Positions 1 through 8,575 of a DNA stretch of 64,000 nt are shown here, piece by piece (positions within the stretch are counted from its first letter, which is position 1; every line of letters starts with the position of its first letter). Source of the stretch: Aurantiochytrium sp. KH105 (taxonomy: Eukaryota; Sar; Bigyra; Thraustochytrida; Thraustochytriidae); assembly GCA_003116975.1 (NCBI GenBank), contig BGKB01000032.1:248001-312000 (forward strand), in the 5' to 3' direction. Under the pieces are notes generated by a model. That model had not been told where the DNA came from and ran no database searches. It saw only the letters and a list, made by a program, of their open reading frames with translations. A program made the translations under genes and the position numbers.

Positions 1-142
1 ACTCCCTCATTGGCGAACGAGGACGAGGTCAAGACGCATGCGCAGACAAGTTTGACTCAACATTGAAGTTTAGGATTCTTGGAGACTTGGTCAATCATTT
101 GAGAGAGTGGTTTTTATCATTTATTTTTTTTAGTTTCACTCA

Positions 143-1699
143 TTACTTGGGCATGATTTGAGGACGTCGTAAAAGGTCCGATGGGACTTGAAGGAATCTT
201 GCCGCTTCAGGGTTGAACTCTGGAGTCTCGATAAACTGTAGGAATAGCGTAGAAATGCGTTTGCGCAAACCATGCATCAGCGATTCGGAACGACCGCGAT
301 TCAGGAGATCGGCCTCGCGGTCAATGAGATCGATGAGATCTCGCGTAAGATCGCAGGGGAATTCCTTCGCGGTCCACTTTACATGCAGTAAGATATCGAG
401 GCGCTCATCGACGGAAAGACCCGTTGCACCGAGGCCCTTGTAAAGGTCCGCAAGCTCTTGCGCTCGCGTTGTGAAGGGGGTATGCACCAACGTCACATCT
501 CCGTCGGAGAGTTGCCATTTTTTCGGGGTAGCCATCATGGAGAGGAGCTTGTCGATGCGCTTTGACTTGTTCTCGTGATGCGCGGTTAGCTTGAGACGAT
601 CAATGGTCTGCAGAAGTTTAGTTTCCTTTCGCAAAAGCTCCTCGAGCTCGAGTTGCTTTTGCTCTGGAGTAAGCTTCGTTGACGACTTGATGCGAGTCGT
701 CTCGTGCTGCCGCCAATTATCGAGCTCGTTATAAAGGACTTCAAAATCAGCGGCGGTGGTGGGATGCATGCGACGTTGAACCTCCCGCTCGTGCTGCTCT
801 TTTTCCTCGCGTTCCCTGCGTTCTCGTAACTTGCGTTGCTCGAGCTGCCTTGTCGCAATACGATCGCGCATGGTGTGCGCGAGACATCGTGCCATGAATC
901 CGCGCCAGAATCGCTGCAAGGAGATTGAGGCTTGCACCTTGAGAGCGTACGACTGCTCGGAGTCAAAGTATTCCTCTCGCGGGTTAATGGTTTTGTCTTT
1001 TGCTTCGTCGACATGCAGGTCGGACCTTTTCATTTGGGTACCGGTCTCTCGGCGCGTTTGCGCCGAGCAGGACACCTCCACAGCGGTCTGCGTCTCGCGC
1101 GTGTATTTGACAGAATCATCGCCTGCCGCCTGCGCTGCTTGGGCCTCGCGAAGCTTTTCGGACTCGCGCTGGGTAAAGGCATGATGATAGACGGCACCGG
1201 TCTTTTTGTTTCGGTACCCGCCTAGATACGGCTTCTGGGTTTCGAGGTCCTCACGAACAATTTGTACGCTGACCGTTCTGCTTGGGAGGTCTTCGTCTTC
1301 ATCGTAGTGAATGACCACCTCGAGGGTTTCGGGCATTTTGTACGTGCTTGCAGCTGCGGCGATTTCGCGTATGATATGCACTTCGACATCGTGCTCAGTG
1401 CCTGGATTGAGGTGACTCACGGATGTTGCGTTTTCGAGCCCGCATCCCTTGAGCTGAAGAGCCTCGGTCGGAAGCTGCAAATCTTGTCCGAGCCTTTCCT
1501 TGATGTCCTTGATGGGGCAACTTGGCTCGACATCGAGTACATGGGGAAATCCTTCGGGTTGGATTCTGAAGCGTAGCGTCACGGGCCCTGCACGGCCCGT
1601 CTTTTGTTCGTCACTCTCGTCGCGAGCCTTTGCTTCGTCGTCTTGGTGCTTCTCTTCGCCTTCTCCTGCGTGCGCCTCCTTTTCTTCGACGTCAGTCAT
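143..1699 (-). CDS. IQUB: IQ motif and ubiquitin-like domain protein (IQUB homologue)
   Basis: A ciliary/flagellar axoneme protein; in animals IQUB is an adaptor associated with radial spoke 1 and calmodulin-like partners. From the first ATG (1699; the ORF opens six codons earlier with GTG) the protein has 518 residues. Seen in order: an acidic leader, a ubiquitin-like fold at about 40-112, a conserved linker with KPYLGGYRNKKTG (about 157-169), an IQ motif LQRFWRGFMAR (about 261-271), a charged coiled coil to about 330, then the conserved C-terminal IQUB region with HPTTAADFEVLYNELDNWRQ and a GLRKRI segment. It is shorter than the human protein because the N-terminal extension and the extreme C-terminal segment are absent. 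It diverges from RPN6, separated by about 0.9 kb. Presence of the gene implies the organism builds motile cilia at some stage. The family assignment is secure; the role here is inferred. Confidence 0.93.
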   Translation of the reverse strand: MTDVEEKEAHAGEGEEKHQDDEAKARDESDEQKTGRAGPVTLRFRIQPEGFPHVLDVEPSCPIKDIKERLGQDLQLPTEALQLKGCGLENATSVSHLNPGTEHDVEVHIIREIAAAASTYKMPETLEVVIHYDEDEDLPSRTVSVQIVREDLETQKPYLGGYRNKKTGAVYHHAFTQRESEKLREAQAAQAAGDDSVKYTRETQTAVEVSCSAQTRRETGTQMKRSDLHVDEAKDKTINPREEYFDSEQSYALKVQASISLQRFWRGFMARCLAHTMRDRIATRQLEQRKLRERREREEKEQHEREVQRRMHPTTAADFEVLYNELDNWRQHETTRIKSSTKLTPEQKQLELEELLRKETKLLQTIDRLKLTAHHENKSKRIDKLLSMMATPKKWQLSDGDVTLVHTPFTTRAQELADLYKGLGATGLSVDERLDILLHVKWTAKEFPCDLTRDLIDLIDREADLLNRGRSESLMHGLRKRISTLFLQFIETPEFNPEAARFLQVPSDLLRRPQIMPK

Positions 1700-2629
1700 C
1701 TTTAAGAGACGCACCACGAGACGACACGATTCGAGACGACACAGTCACTTGGCCTTTGTGCGCGCGCTGCCGATTTGGTGCGAACGAAGCCTTCGATACG
1801 GCGCGCCTACTCGCCCACTCGCTTGCTCGCTCTCTCTTTTCTCGCACACGCCGATTTGCTGTTCGTGCGCCTTGTGAAAAAGCAGCAATATTGCCCTCGC
1901 GCAACTTGAGTCTCCAGACAAGGTGAAGAAGCTCGGGCGCACGTGCCTCAGCTTTGTTCTTCTTTTCCTTCTTCTATTTATGGTTGGTTCTTCAACACGG
2001 ACGTGCGCTCGCTCTCACTTGCACTTCCCCAACGTCTTCTCCTCTCCAATGCCGACTTCTTTTCGGGCACGCCAAGGCATACATACACTCACTCGACTTG
2101 TCGAGCTTCACTCACTTCGAGGCCGGCAGCGGCCTCATTCGTGCCCGAAACTCGCTCCGCTTTTCTCAACGCTGCCGGCGGTCTCGCTCGTTCTCAACGG
2201 ATCTCGGCGTTCTTTTGAGAACGCTGCTGAGGATGGCAGATCTTCGATGCAAAAGAGACTTATTCTGTATAGGTCCTTTTCGCAGATCGGCGCCGGGGCG
2301 GAGAAGCTTCGCCGCTTCGCTTGGCGCAAGTGCGGAAACCGCCGCGGCGCAAGTGGATATCGAGGTTTGCAAGTGGGGAATGCGCGGCACGCAAGTGGGC
2401 CCAGACGCCGGCCGGTTGCGGCCGGGCGAAGAACGAGAACAACAACGTCGAGCAGAGCGGCGTCGAGAGCGACGGGCTCGAGGCGGGCGGACGTGCGGCG
2501 AGCGCGAGCAGGAGCAGGAGCAGGAGCAGGAGCAGCGGCGGAAAGGGGAGAGGGCTTCGGTGACAGCGGAAGCTCGACGGCGCAGCAGCAGCAGCAGCAG
2601 CAGCAGCGGGATTGCCGTCGCGGGAGAAG
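1700..2629. promoter_or_regulatory. Divergent intergenic region between IQUB and RPN6
   Basis: About 930 bp separates the two divergent start codons and must hold both promoters and 5' leaders. It contains two simple repeats close to the RPN6 start: a GGAGCA hexanucleotide tract (about 2506-2535) and a CAG tract (about 2583-2606). Long ORFs here on both strands are Arg/Ser/Ala-rich and have no recognisable domain, so I treat them as by-products of composition. No clear TATA element was found. Confidence 0.5.
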
Positions 2630-3946
2630 ATGCCGGCGGCGCCCATGGAGGTCGAAGGCCACGGCGGCGAGCCGGAGGCCACCGAGGAGGAGCGCGAGGA
2701 GTTCGAGGGCCTGGTGGAGCTCGAAAAGAGCGACCCGGAAGGCGCCGCGAAAGGTTACGAAGTGATCCTGGATGCCGCGGAGGGGCAGGTGGATGTGCCC
2801 ATGACAAAGTACGAAGAATGGTCGCTCATCCACCTTTGCGGGCTGTACGCCAAGCTCGGACGCACAGAGGCCTTGGTGAAGTTGCTGAAGCAGGTGCGGC
2901 CGCGATTTGGCGCGCTTCCCAAGGCGAAGACCGCCAAGATTGTGCGCACGGTGATTGACTCTATGGCCAAGATCCCGGGCACCGAGGAGGCCCAGGTGAA
3001 TCTTTGCAACGAGTACGTGCAGTGGTGCATCGAGGAAAGGCGCGCGTTTTTGCGACAGCGAATCCAGACACGTCTCGCCAACCTGTATCTGAGCACCGGC
3101 CGCTTTCAGCAGGCGCTCAAACTCTTGGCAGAGCTCCAGACGGAGGTCAAGAAGCTCGATGACAAGCAGCTGCTGGTTGAGATCTTTTTGATCGAGTCCC
3201 GCGTGCACCATGCGCTGCGGAACTTGCCCCGCGCCAAGTCGTCGCTGACGGCTGCGAGGTCCGTGAGCAACTCCATCTACGTGGGTCCGATGTTGCAAGG
3301 CGAAATCGATATGCAGGGAGGCATTCTCAATGCGGATGAGAAGGACTTTCGCACGGCGTACTCTTACTTTTTTGAGGCCTTTGAGGGTCTCTCGACCCTT
3401 CAGGACCCGCGTGCACAAAGCTGCCTCAAGTACATGTTGCTGTGCAAGATCATGCACGGCCAGGGCGACGAGGTTCCCACGATCTTGAACCAGAAGAAGA
3501 CCATGCCCTACACCGGTGAGGATATCGAGGCGATGCGTGCTATCGCGCGCGCCTACAAGGCTCGCTCGCTGCACGAGTTTGACGCTGTCCTGAAAAAGTA
3601 CTCCGCCCAGATTGACCACGATGCTCTCGTGCAGCGGCATCTCCAGGACTTGCAGGCGAATCTCCTCGAGCAGAACCTTGTGCGTCTCATCGAGCCCTTT
3701 TCGCGCGTTGAAATCGCACACGTGGCCAAGCTCATCGACTTGCCCTTGCGCGAGGTGGAGTCCAAGCTCTCGCAGATGATTCTCGACAAGAAGTTCCGTG
3801 GTATTCTCGATCAGGGTACCGGAGAGCTTGTGGTTTTTGAGGAGCCTATTTCCGATACGACGTATGATGCATCGCTCAACGTTCTGCAAGACATGTCTCT
3901 CGTGACGGATGCCCTCTTTCGTCGCTCGGAGCAGCTCAACGCTTGA
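2630..3946 (+). CDS. PSMD11: 26S proteasome non-ATPase subunit Rpn6 (PSMD11)
   Basis: A lid subunit of the 19S regulatory particle that clamps the lid to the 20S core and the ATPase ring during degradation of ubiquitinated proteins. From ATG 2630 (the ORF opens earlier at TTG 2612, preceded by a CAG tract) the protein has 438 residues, close to the usual length of about 420. The N-terminal two thirds are the TPR-like helical solenoid (FLRQRIQTRLANLYL, DDKQLLVEIFLIESR, TAYSYFFEAFEG, SCLKYMLLCKIM). The C-terminal PCI domain has NLLEQNLVRLIEPFSRVEI, KLSQMILDKKFRGILDQG and a final helix. The first 30 residues are an unconserved acidic leader. Housekeeping gene; no oddities. Identity is secure because the conserved blocks run in order over the whole length. 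Confidence 0.97.
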   Translation: MPAAPMEVEGHGGEPEATEEEREEFEGLVELEKSDPEGAAKGYEVILDAAEGQVDVPMTKYEEWSLIHLCGLYAKLGRTEALVKLLKQVRPRFGALPKAKTAKIVRTVIDSMAKIPGTEEAQVNLCNEYVQWCIEERRAFLRQRIQTRLANLYLSTGRFQQALKLLAELQTEVKKLDDKQLLVEIFLIESRVHHALRNLPRAKSSLTAARSVSNSIYVGPMLQGEIDMQGGILNADEKDFRTAYSYFFEAFEGLSTLQDPRAQSCLKYMLLCKIMHGQGDEVPTILNQKKTMPYTGEDIEAMRAIARAYKARSLHEFDAVLKKYSAQIDHDALVQRHLQDLQANLLEQNLVRLIEPFSRVEIAHVAKLIDLPLREVESKLSQMILDKKFRGILDQGTGELVVFEEPISDTTYDASLNVLQDMSLVTDALFRRSEQLNA

Positions 3947-4413
3947 GCTTGAGCGCTTTGTCGAGCATCTTAGCCATCAAGCAAGCAAACTCAAGCCAGC
4001 TAGCTAGCTATTTGACTTTTGCACTTGCCTCACATGTAGTTCTATGCGTGCATGGCAAATTTGCTGGTCTTTTTACCCCCCCCCCCCCCCCCCCTTGTGA
4101 GCAGATAGATGCCTGGGCTTTGCTTTGGCGTGCGTCTGTAAGCGGCCAGGCCAGCCAGCCTCTGCGGACCGTCCGCAGGAGAAATGATCTCCGAGACGAA
4201 TTTTAAAAACTCGATGCCCAAAAGTAAAAAAGTGAAAAAACAAGAACAAAAATTAAGATGGTTGACTCTCAAGAACGCACCGTTGTGACACACGAGACTG
4301 CTGTTGCAGACCCCGACTGTTCAAGCTTGACGAGTAAATTGCAAACGCTCTTGTCTTCGATTGCGAGCAGTTTTCTTGGGAAGAGAATCTTGTACGCTGC
4401 GAGGATCTTTGCC
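3947..4413. other. Intergenic, with a 19-base C homopolymer
   Basis: The 3' flank of RPN6. It contains a run of 19 C residues (4076-4094) and an A-rich stretch near 4210-4255. A 65-codon ORF (4258-4455, plus) overlaps the end of the minus-strand secreted-protein gene; it has no recognisable features and I do not call it. Confidence 0.5.
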
Positions 4414-4665
4414 TCACTCGGTGATGTAGTTTGCCGGTCCATACAGTCGCCCTAGCAGATAAAGGAGCAGGCCACGAAGCGTATCATCGTCCGCTTCGTC
4501 TTCGCGGGCTTCTTCCTCGACGAAGTCGGCCTGTGGCCACTCTGCGGATCTCTGCGTCATCCCAGAGGCGGTCGCGGATCGCAGCGCGGTCGCGCTCGCT
4601 TGGCTCGCCAGCGCCATGGTGATTGCGAGGGTCATGATCACATTCACCAACCCGTACTTTGTCAT
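4414..4665 (-). CDS. Small secreted protein, unknown function
   Basis: 83 residues from an ATG at 4665. The N-terminus reads as a signal peptide: Lys at position 3, a hydrophobic core (VNVIMTLAITMALA) and a small-residue cleavage site near ASQASA, about residue 26. The mature part, roughly 57 residues, is acidic in the middle (EEEAREDEADDD) and ends in a hydrophobic, Leu-rich helix (LRGLLLYLLGRLYG). There are no cysteines, so it is not a disulfide-rich toxin-like peptide. The acidic mid-piece and amphipathic C-terminus recall propeptide plus membrane-active peptide layouts, but that is only a resemblance. A GAA/CTT tract lies just upstream (about 4680-4710). The gene is supported by the signal peptide and a clean ORF only. 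Confidence 0.5.
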   Translation of the reverse strand: MTKYGLVNVIMTLAITMALASQASATALRSATASGMTQRSAEWPQADFVEEEAREDEADDDTLRGLLLYLLGRLYGPANYITE

Positions 4666-5238
4666 TGTTGCTCAGGCGAGAAGAAGAAGAAGAAGAAGAA
4701 GAAGAAGGAAGCGACCTTTCCTAGTCTACTAGCGTGGCGCGATCCTGCGATCCCGCGATCCTCAATCCTCAAGCTATCATTGCAACCACAGCGACAAACC
4801 AACAGACGCTCGAGTGCACGCGCACGACAATCCTAGACGCCGTCGCGGCCGCGTCGCCACCCATGCAGTCCGTCCCGTCCACTCGCATCGCCGGCCAGGC
4901 GACAGACGCCTCGAACTTCTCGTTTCCGAGACTTTCTCAGTGGCCAGCCAGGCCATCACTTTTTGTTTTGCATTGTTCGGCGAAGATCGCGAGTGGCTCT
5001 TTTTCCTTCTCTCTTTCCAATTTTGAGTTGCGGGTGTGAACCAACTCTTCGCGTTTGGATTCACGCCAAAGGAGAAAAGCACGGCGGCCATCTGCCACTG
5101 CAAGCAACCAAGGCCCGGAGCGCGCATGGTTGCGAGGCACCAAAACCGAAACGACTCAACAAGCAACAACAACAAGACCTTCAAGCCACATCGAAGCGAT
5201 CTTGCGTGTGTCACCCGTTCAGCTAATCAGGAAATAAC
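4666..5238. other. Intergenic
   Basis: Contains a GAA repeat (about 4680-4710) next to the start of the secreted-protein gene and AAC-rich sequence near 5160-5175. Overlapping short ORFs on both strands show no protein-like features. Confidence 0.4.
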
Positions 5239-5517
5239 ATGATGCCCGCTGTCCAGATCGGAAGCCATCGCCCCGCTGTCGCCCCTCCCGGCCCCGCGCC
5301 GCCTGCCATCGCCTTGGCGAGCCACCGTCTCAATGCTGCTCCCGGTGCTCCTGTTGGCGCTGCAGCCGCGCCTGCTGTTGCTGCGCCGGTACCTGCAGGT
5401 GCCCCCGCAGCGGCGATGCCCGCGCTTCCAGTTGCGCCGGGAATGCCGCCGCTGCCCGCGGCGCCTGCTGCCGCTGGCCAACCTGCTGCCGGCGGAAACC
5501 CTACTGCATCGCAATAG
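5239..5517 (+). CDS. Pro/Ala-rich small protein, paralogue 1 (SHR-motif)
   Basis: A 92-residue ORF beginning MMPAVQIGSHRPAVAP and made almost wholly of Ala, Pro, Gly and Val. It shares its start (MMP, then an IGSHR or IGNHR motif, then proline/alanine repeats) with the small ORF at 6221-6424, which makes both more credible as a tandem pair of related genes. A second SHR motif follows at residue ~27 (ALASHRLNA). No signal peptide, cysteine or catalytic motif is visible. It may be an intrinsically disordered protein; composition alone could also create such an ORF in GC-rich DNA. Function unknown. Confidence 0.4.
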   Translation: MMPAVQIGSHRPAVAPPGPAPPAIALASHRLNAAPGAPVGAAAAPAVAAPVPAGAPAAAMPALPVAPGMPPLPAAPAAAGQPAAGGNPTASQ

Positions 5518-6220
5518 CTCTGGACAGCTGCGAATGATGCCTATCCAATGCACGAAATATCTTCTATTGATTGACGCTTTTGATGATGTACGATAGATAT
5601 AGCCTTGTCTTGGTCTTTTCTTGATGCCTGACTTGACTTGCTAGCAGTGGCAGCATGCTTGCTCTCGTGTCCGACGAGAAGAGGTTGCAAGACACCTCCA
5701 CAGCGCTACTGCCGATGAAGCAGAGCAGCAGCCAAGCGCTTGCGACGAAGTCTTGCAAACTTTCGAAGACGCACAAGAAGGCCAGGAACCCCAGGCCAGC
5801 GCGCTCAACTTCTTTCCATCTCAGTGTCGATGCACGGAGTCCCAGAATCTTGGCGGCGCATCGCAAGTAGGGCCTATAGTACTCGTCTTCGTTTCTCGTT
5901 TCACGAAGATCGCCACCCGGCTCTTCTCCCCTCAATTTATTTCTTTTTCTTTGGCGGGCTTTTTTTCTTTCAAAAATGAAAATGAAAATGAAAATTGTCC
6001 ATCAGTCAGCTGTCCTTCTCAAAGAGCGCAACGAAGAGACAGCTGGCACGAGCTTGGCTGCATTTCTCGCGAGCCGCGACACCATCGACAACGTCCAGCA
6101 GACCCGCAACGAATGAACATAAGAAGCCTGACACAAGACGGCACAACACATTCTCGCCACTCCAGCAAGTCTTCATCGCCAGCAACGCGCTCGCCGCTGA
6201 TCTATCAAGAAACCAAGAGG
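5518..6220. other. Intergenic between the two Pro/Ala-rich genes
   Basis: About 700 bp. It holds a short GAAAAT repeat near 5975-5995. An ORF in frame with the downstream small gene extends back to 5753, but that extension has no motif shared with paralogue 1, so I start the second gene at the conserved MMP instead. Confidence 0.4.
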
Positions 6221-6424
6221 ATGATGCCTGTGATTGGAAACCACAGACTCCCGGCTACGCCTGCTGTGCCTGCTGTGCCTGCTGCGCCTTTCGTGCCTGC
6301 TGCGCCTTCTGCAACCGTCGCACCTGTCCTCGCAATCGGGAGCCACCGCCTCCCTGCTGTACCTGCCGCGCCTGCGGCGCCTGCTGGTTCGGGGAGCGCG
6401 GGAACCTCTACTCCAGGACCATAA
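6221..6424 (+). CDS. Pro/Ala-rich small protein, paralogue 2 (SHR-motif)
   Basis: 67 residues from ATG 6221, starting MMPVIGNHRLPATPAVPAVP and containing a second copy of the motif, LAIGSHRLPAVPAAP. The match to the start of the 5239-5517 ORF (MMP, IG[SN]HR, then P/A repeats) decides the start codon: the ORF itself is open much further upstream. Like its paralogue it is disordered in appearance and without signal peptide or cysteine. Function unknown. The pair could be small structural or antigen-like proteins, but nothing in the sequence says which. Confidence 0.4.
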   Translation: MMPVIGNHRLPATPAVPAVPAAPFVPAAPSATVAPVLAIGSHRLPAVPAAPAAPAGSGSAGTSTPGP

Positions 6425-7255
6425 AAGATAAAGAAAGCTTTCTACGATTTCATGATGCAACGAAATCTCGCTCTTGCTTCCACTGCGAGCATCGTATACG
6501 TACTTGAGCTAATCGGCACGAAAATGCGCACAGAGTCTGGAAGTTGTTGCCGACGACGCAGGGAAGACCGCCACCTGGACTTTGCGATCCCGCAATTCCT
6601 TCCTAGATGCTGCACGCCCAGAGAGAGATAGAATCAAGCATGACGCTCGCTACGCTGACGCTTCTTTCGGGCCTCTCGTCGATGCGATGCAGTGAACACG
6701 AACTAACCAGCACGTCGTGCTGGCTTCGTCCATGCGCCGCATCGTCGACGTCCATTGCTTTTCCTGGCTCTATTTTTCCTTCGTTTTCACGTCTTCTTTT
6801 CGTTTCTTTTCACTTTTGCGGGTGAGTGGTTCTCGTAGTAGGCCCAACGAGTACCGGAAACGATCTTAATCTCCATAACGGTCCTAAAGTTGTGGGCGTC
6901 TCCCATCCCAAATGAAGACTTTTCCGGCTCCCATCGCATGAGAGGCAGCGGGGAGCGAGCGAGCGAGCGAGCGAGCGACGACATGTAGTGGCCGGTGGCC
7001 TGCCAGGCGTGAGCGAAGCGCGCATGCCACCACCGGCAGAACCCAAACGAGCAGGGCCAACAACAAGCAACGGCAAGCAACAACAAGCAACAACAACAAC
7101 AACAGCAACAACAACAACAGCAAGCAACAACAAACAACAACAAGCAACAACAACAACAACAAGCAACAACAACAACAACAAGTTGAGCAAGCCCAACCTA
7201 GCTCTAGCGAAAGCGTCGACACGACAAACAAGAAACAAAAAGTCTCTGTGTGAAG
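6425..7255. other. Intergenic, with GCGA and CAA repeats, 5' leader of lipase A
   Basis: Contains a GCGA microsatellite (about 6954-6978) and a long CAA/AGCAAC tract (about 7065-7183) directly upstream of the lipase gene. The last ~230 bp match the upstream region of the second lipase copy at 34.7 kb, where the CAA tract is much shorter. The Leu/Val/Cys-rich ORFs on the opposite strand are only the complement of this repeat. Confidence 0.6.
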
Positions 7256-8575
7256 ATGGCGGCGCGTGTGAGTGACGAGGAGATGGCGGCGCGTGTGAGT
7301 GACGAGGAGATGGCGGCGACGATGAAGAGCCACAACGAGGTGGTGGTCTTTGTGCAGGGCTTCACTGGGGTCTCGCAGACCGAGATGTTCTCTGATCTCC
7401 AGCGCAACTGGAAGCTGCCGGAGATTTTCGCGAGAGAGGGATTTCAGACTGTCCTTGCAGATGTGTCGCCATTCAACTCCAACTGGGATCGCGCATGCGA
7501 GCTGTACGCCTCGCTCACGGGCGGCAAGGTAGACTATGGGATCGCGCACAGCTCGAAGTGCAATCACGACCGGTATGGCAAGGATATGCCTGCCGTGTAC
7601 CCGGAGTGGGACGAGGATCACCCTGTGCACATGCTCGGACACTCGATGGGCGGGATGACGATCCGTATGCTGGATCATCTTTTGCATGAAGGAAACCAGG
7701 CGGAGGTGGATGCTGCCCTTGCCGCCGGTGAAGCGCCGCATCCGCTGTTTACGGGAGGCAAGGCTAGTTGGATCAAGAGCATCACCACTGTGGCCTCTCC
7801 GCACGACGGGAGCACGTTGGCCAAGTACGGCACGGAAAAGGAAGTCGGCTATGTGCTTGGGACTTTCATGAAGCTGGGACTCGTCGTTCTGGGAGAGGCA
7901 CTTGCCGGCAACTGGTTTTACGACATTGACAGCAAACATCACAGGCTGTTTTCGATCACAGACGGGTCGTACAAGGACTTTGCGCTGCAAGATCTTTCTC
8001 CAGCAAAGGCGCTGGAAATGCAGCAAATGATGCCGATGGCGTACGAGGATCGTCGCTACTTTTCTTTTTCCGCCTTCACGACAAGACCTAGTGCGAAGGA
8101 CAGCTCGGTGCAGGTGGCCAGCCCTCACACTATGCCAGCAACGATGAAGCCTTTGGCTAACATCATGGGCGGCTGGTACTCTACATGGTACAAGCCGTTT
8201 GACTTTAGCGAGATGCTGCGGACAAACGACGGTGCCGTCCCCTTGCACGCTGCGCGTTGCCCGCACTTGGCGTACTCGTCCGAGGAGGTGAAGTCCAAGA
8301 GTGGAATGTACGACGAGATGTCCGCACAGTGGGGCCCGGGCAAGTGGTGGTACAAGGACGTCGAGCTTTCGCACCTCGAGGTGTTCTACACAAAGTTTAC
8401 GCCCGGGGACGCCCGCGGCGACTGGGCTCGCGAGACCTTTGAGGAAATGTACAGGATGCACGCGCGTCGCATTCTCGCCTCAGAGAACCTCGGTTCGTGG
8501 TCGGCGGTCACCCCGGTCACAACCACGCGGACGGCGTCCGCACTCGATTTGTAGAAAGTGATCTTACGAGTCTGT
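7026..8575 (+). repeat. Direct segmental duplication, copy A (lipase unit)
   Basis: About 1.5 kb almost identical to 34690-36124, in the same orientation, 27.7 kb away. Similarity begins at the ACCGGCAGAACC block (7026 / 34690), covers the CAA-rich leader and the whole lipase ORF, and ends soon after the stop codon at a shared ACGAGTCT (about 8573 / 36123). Differences visible are the length of the CAA tract, a 27-bp in-frame duplication at the 5' end of copy A, and scattered substitutions. Confidence 0.85.
7256..8554 (+). CDS. Bacterial family I.5-like (Geobacillus/staphylococcal type) lipase, copy A
   Basis: An alpha/beta-hydrolase expected to cleave acylglycerols or esters. From ATG 7256 the protein has 432 residues. 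The nucleophile elbow is GHSMGG (Ser130), the acid is Asp325 in TNDGAVP and the base His373 in LSHLEV, the order and spacing of thermophilic Bacillus lipases. Other family hallmarks: VQGFTG oxyanion loop (about 33-38), SNWDRACE (about 75-82), VDYGIAHS with His98 and His104 at the place of the family zinc site, and VASPHDGSTL (about 179-188). Unlike bacterial relatives it has no signal peptide, so it is probably cytosolic or uses an unknown route. The N-terminus carries MAARVSDEE twice, as a 9-codon tandem duplication absent from copy B. A bacterial origin by transfer is inferred from family membership. The family call is strong; the substrate is unknown. Confidence 0.88.
   Translation: MAARVSDEEMAARVSDEEMAATMKSHNEVVVFVQGFTGVSQTEMFSDLQRNWKLPEIFAREGFQTVLADVSPFNSNWDRACELYASLTGGKVDYGIAHSSKCNHDRYGKDMPAVYPEWDEDHPVHMLGHSMGGMTIRMLDHLLHEGNQAEVDAALAAGEAPHPLFTGGKASWIKSITTVASPHDGSTLAKYGTEKEVGYVLGTFMKLGLVVLGEALAGNWFYDIDSKHHRLFSITDGSYKDFALQDLSPAKALEMQQMMPMAYEDRRYFSFSAFTTRPSAKDSSVQVASPHTMPATMKPLANIMGGWYSTWYKPFDFSEMLRTNDGAVPLHAARCPHLAYSSEEVKSKSGMYDEMSAQWGPGKWWYKDVELSHLEVFYTKFTPGDARGDWARETFEEMYRMHARRILASENLGSWSAVTPVTTTRTASALDL

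Noticed and set aside
2135-3889. 584-codon minus-strand ORF opposite RPN6
   Set aside because: It is the antisense frame of a conserved housekeeping gene, lacks any domain and starts in the CAG/GAGCAG repeats.
4258-4455. 65-codon plus-strand ORF overlapping the secreted-protein gene
   Set aside because: Too short and featureless; the opposite-strand ORF with a signal peptide is the better candidate.
6884-8461. 525-codon minus-strand ORF opposite lipase A (and its twin at 34681-36012)
   Set aside because: Antisense shadow of the lipase; the Leu/Cys/Val-rich part is just the complement of the CAA tract.
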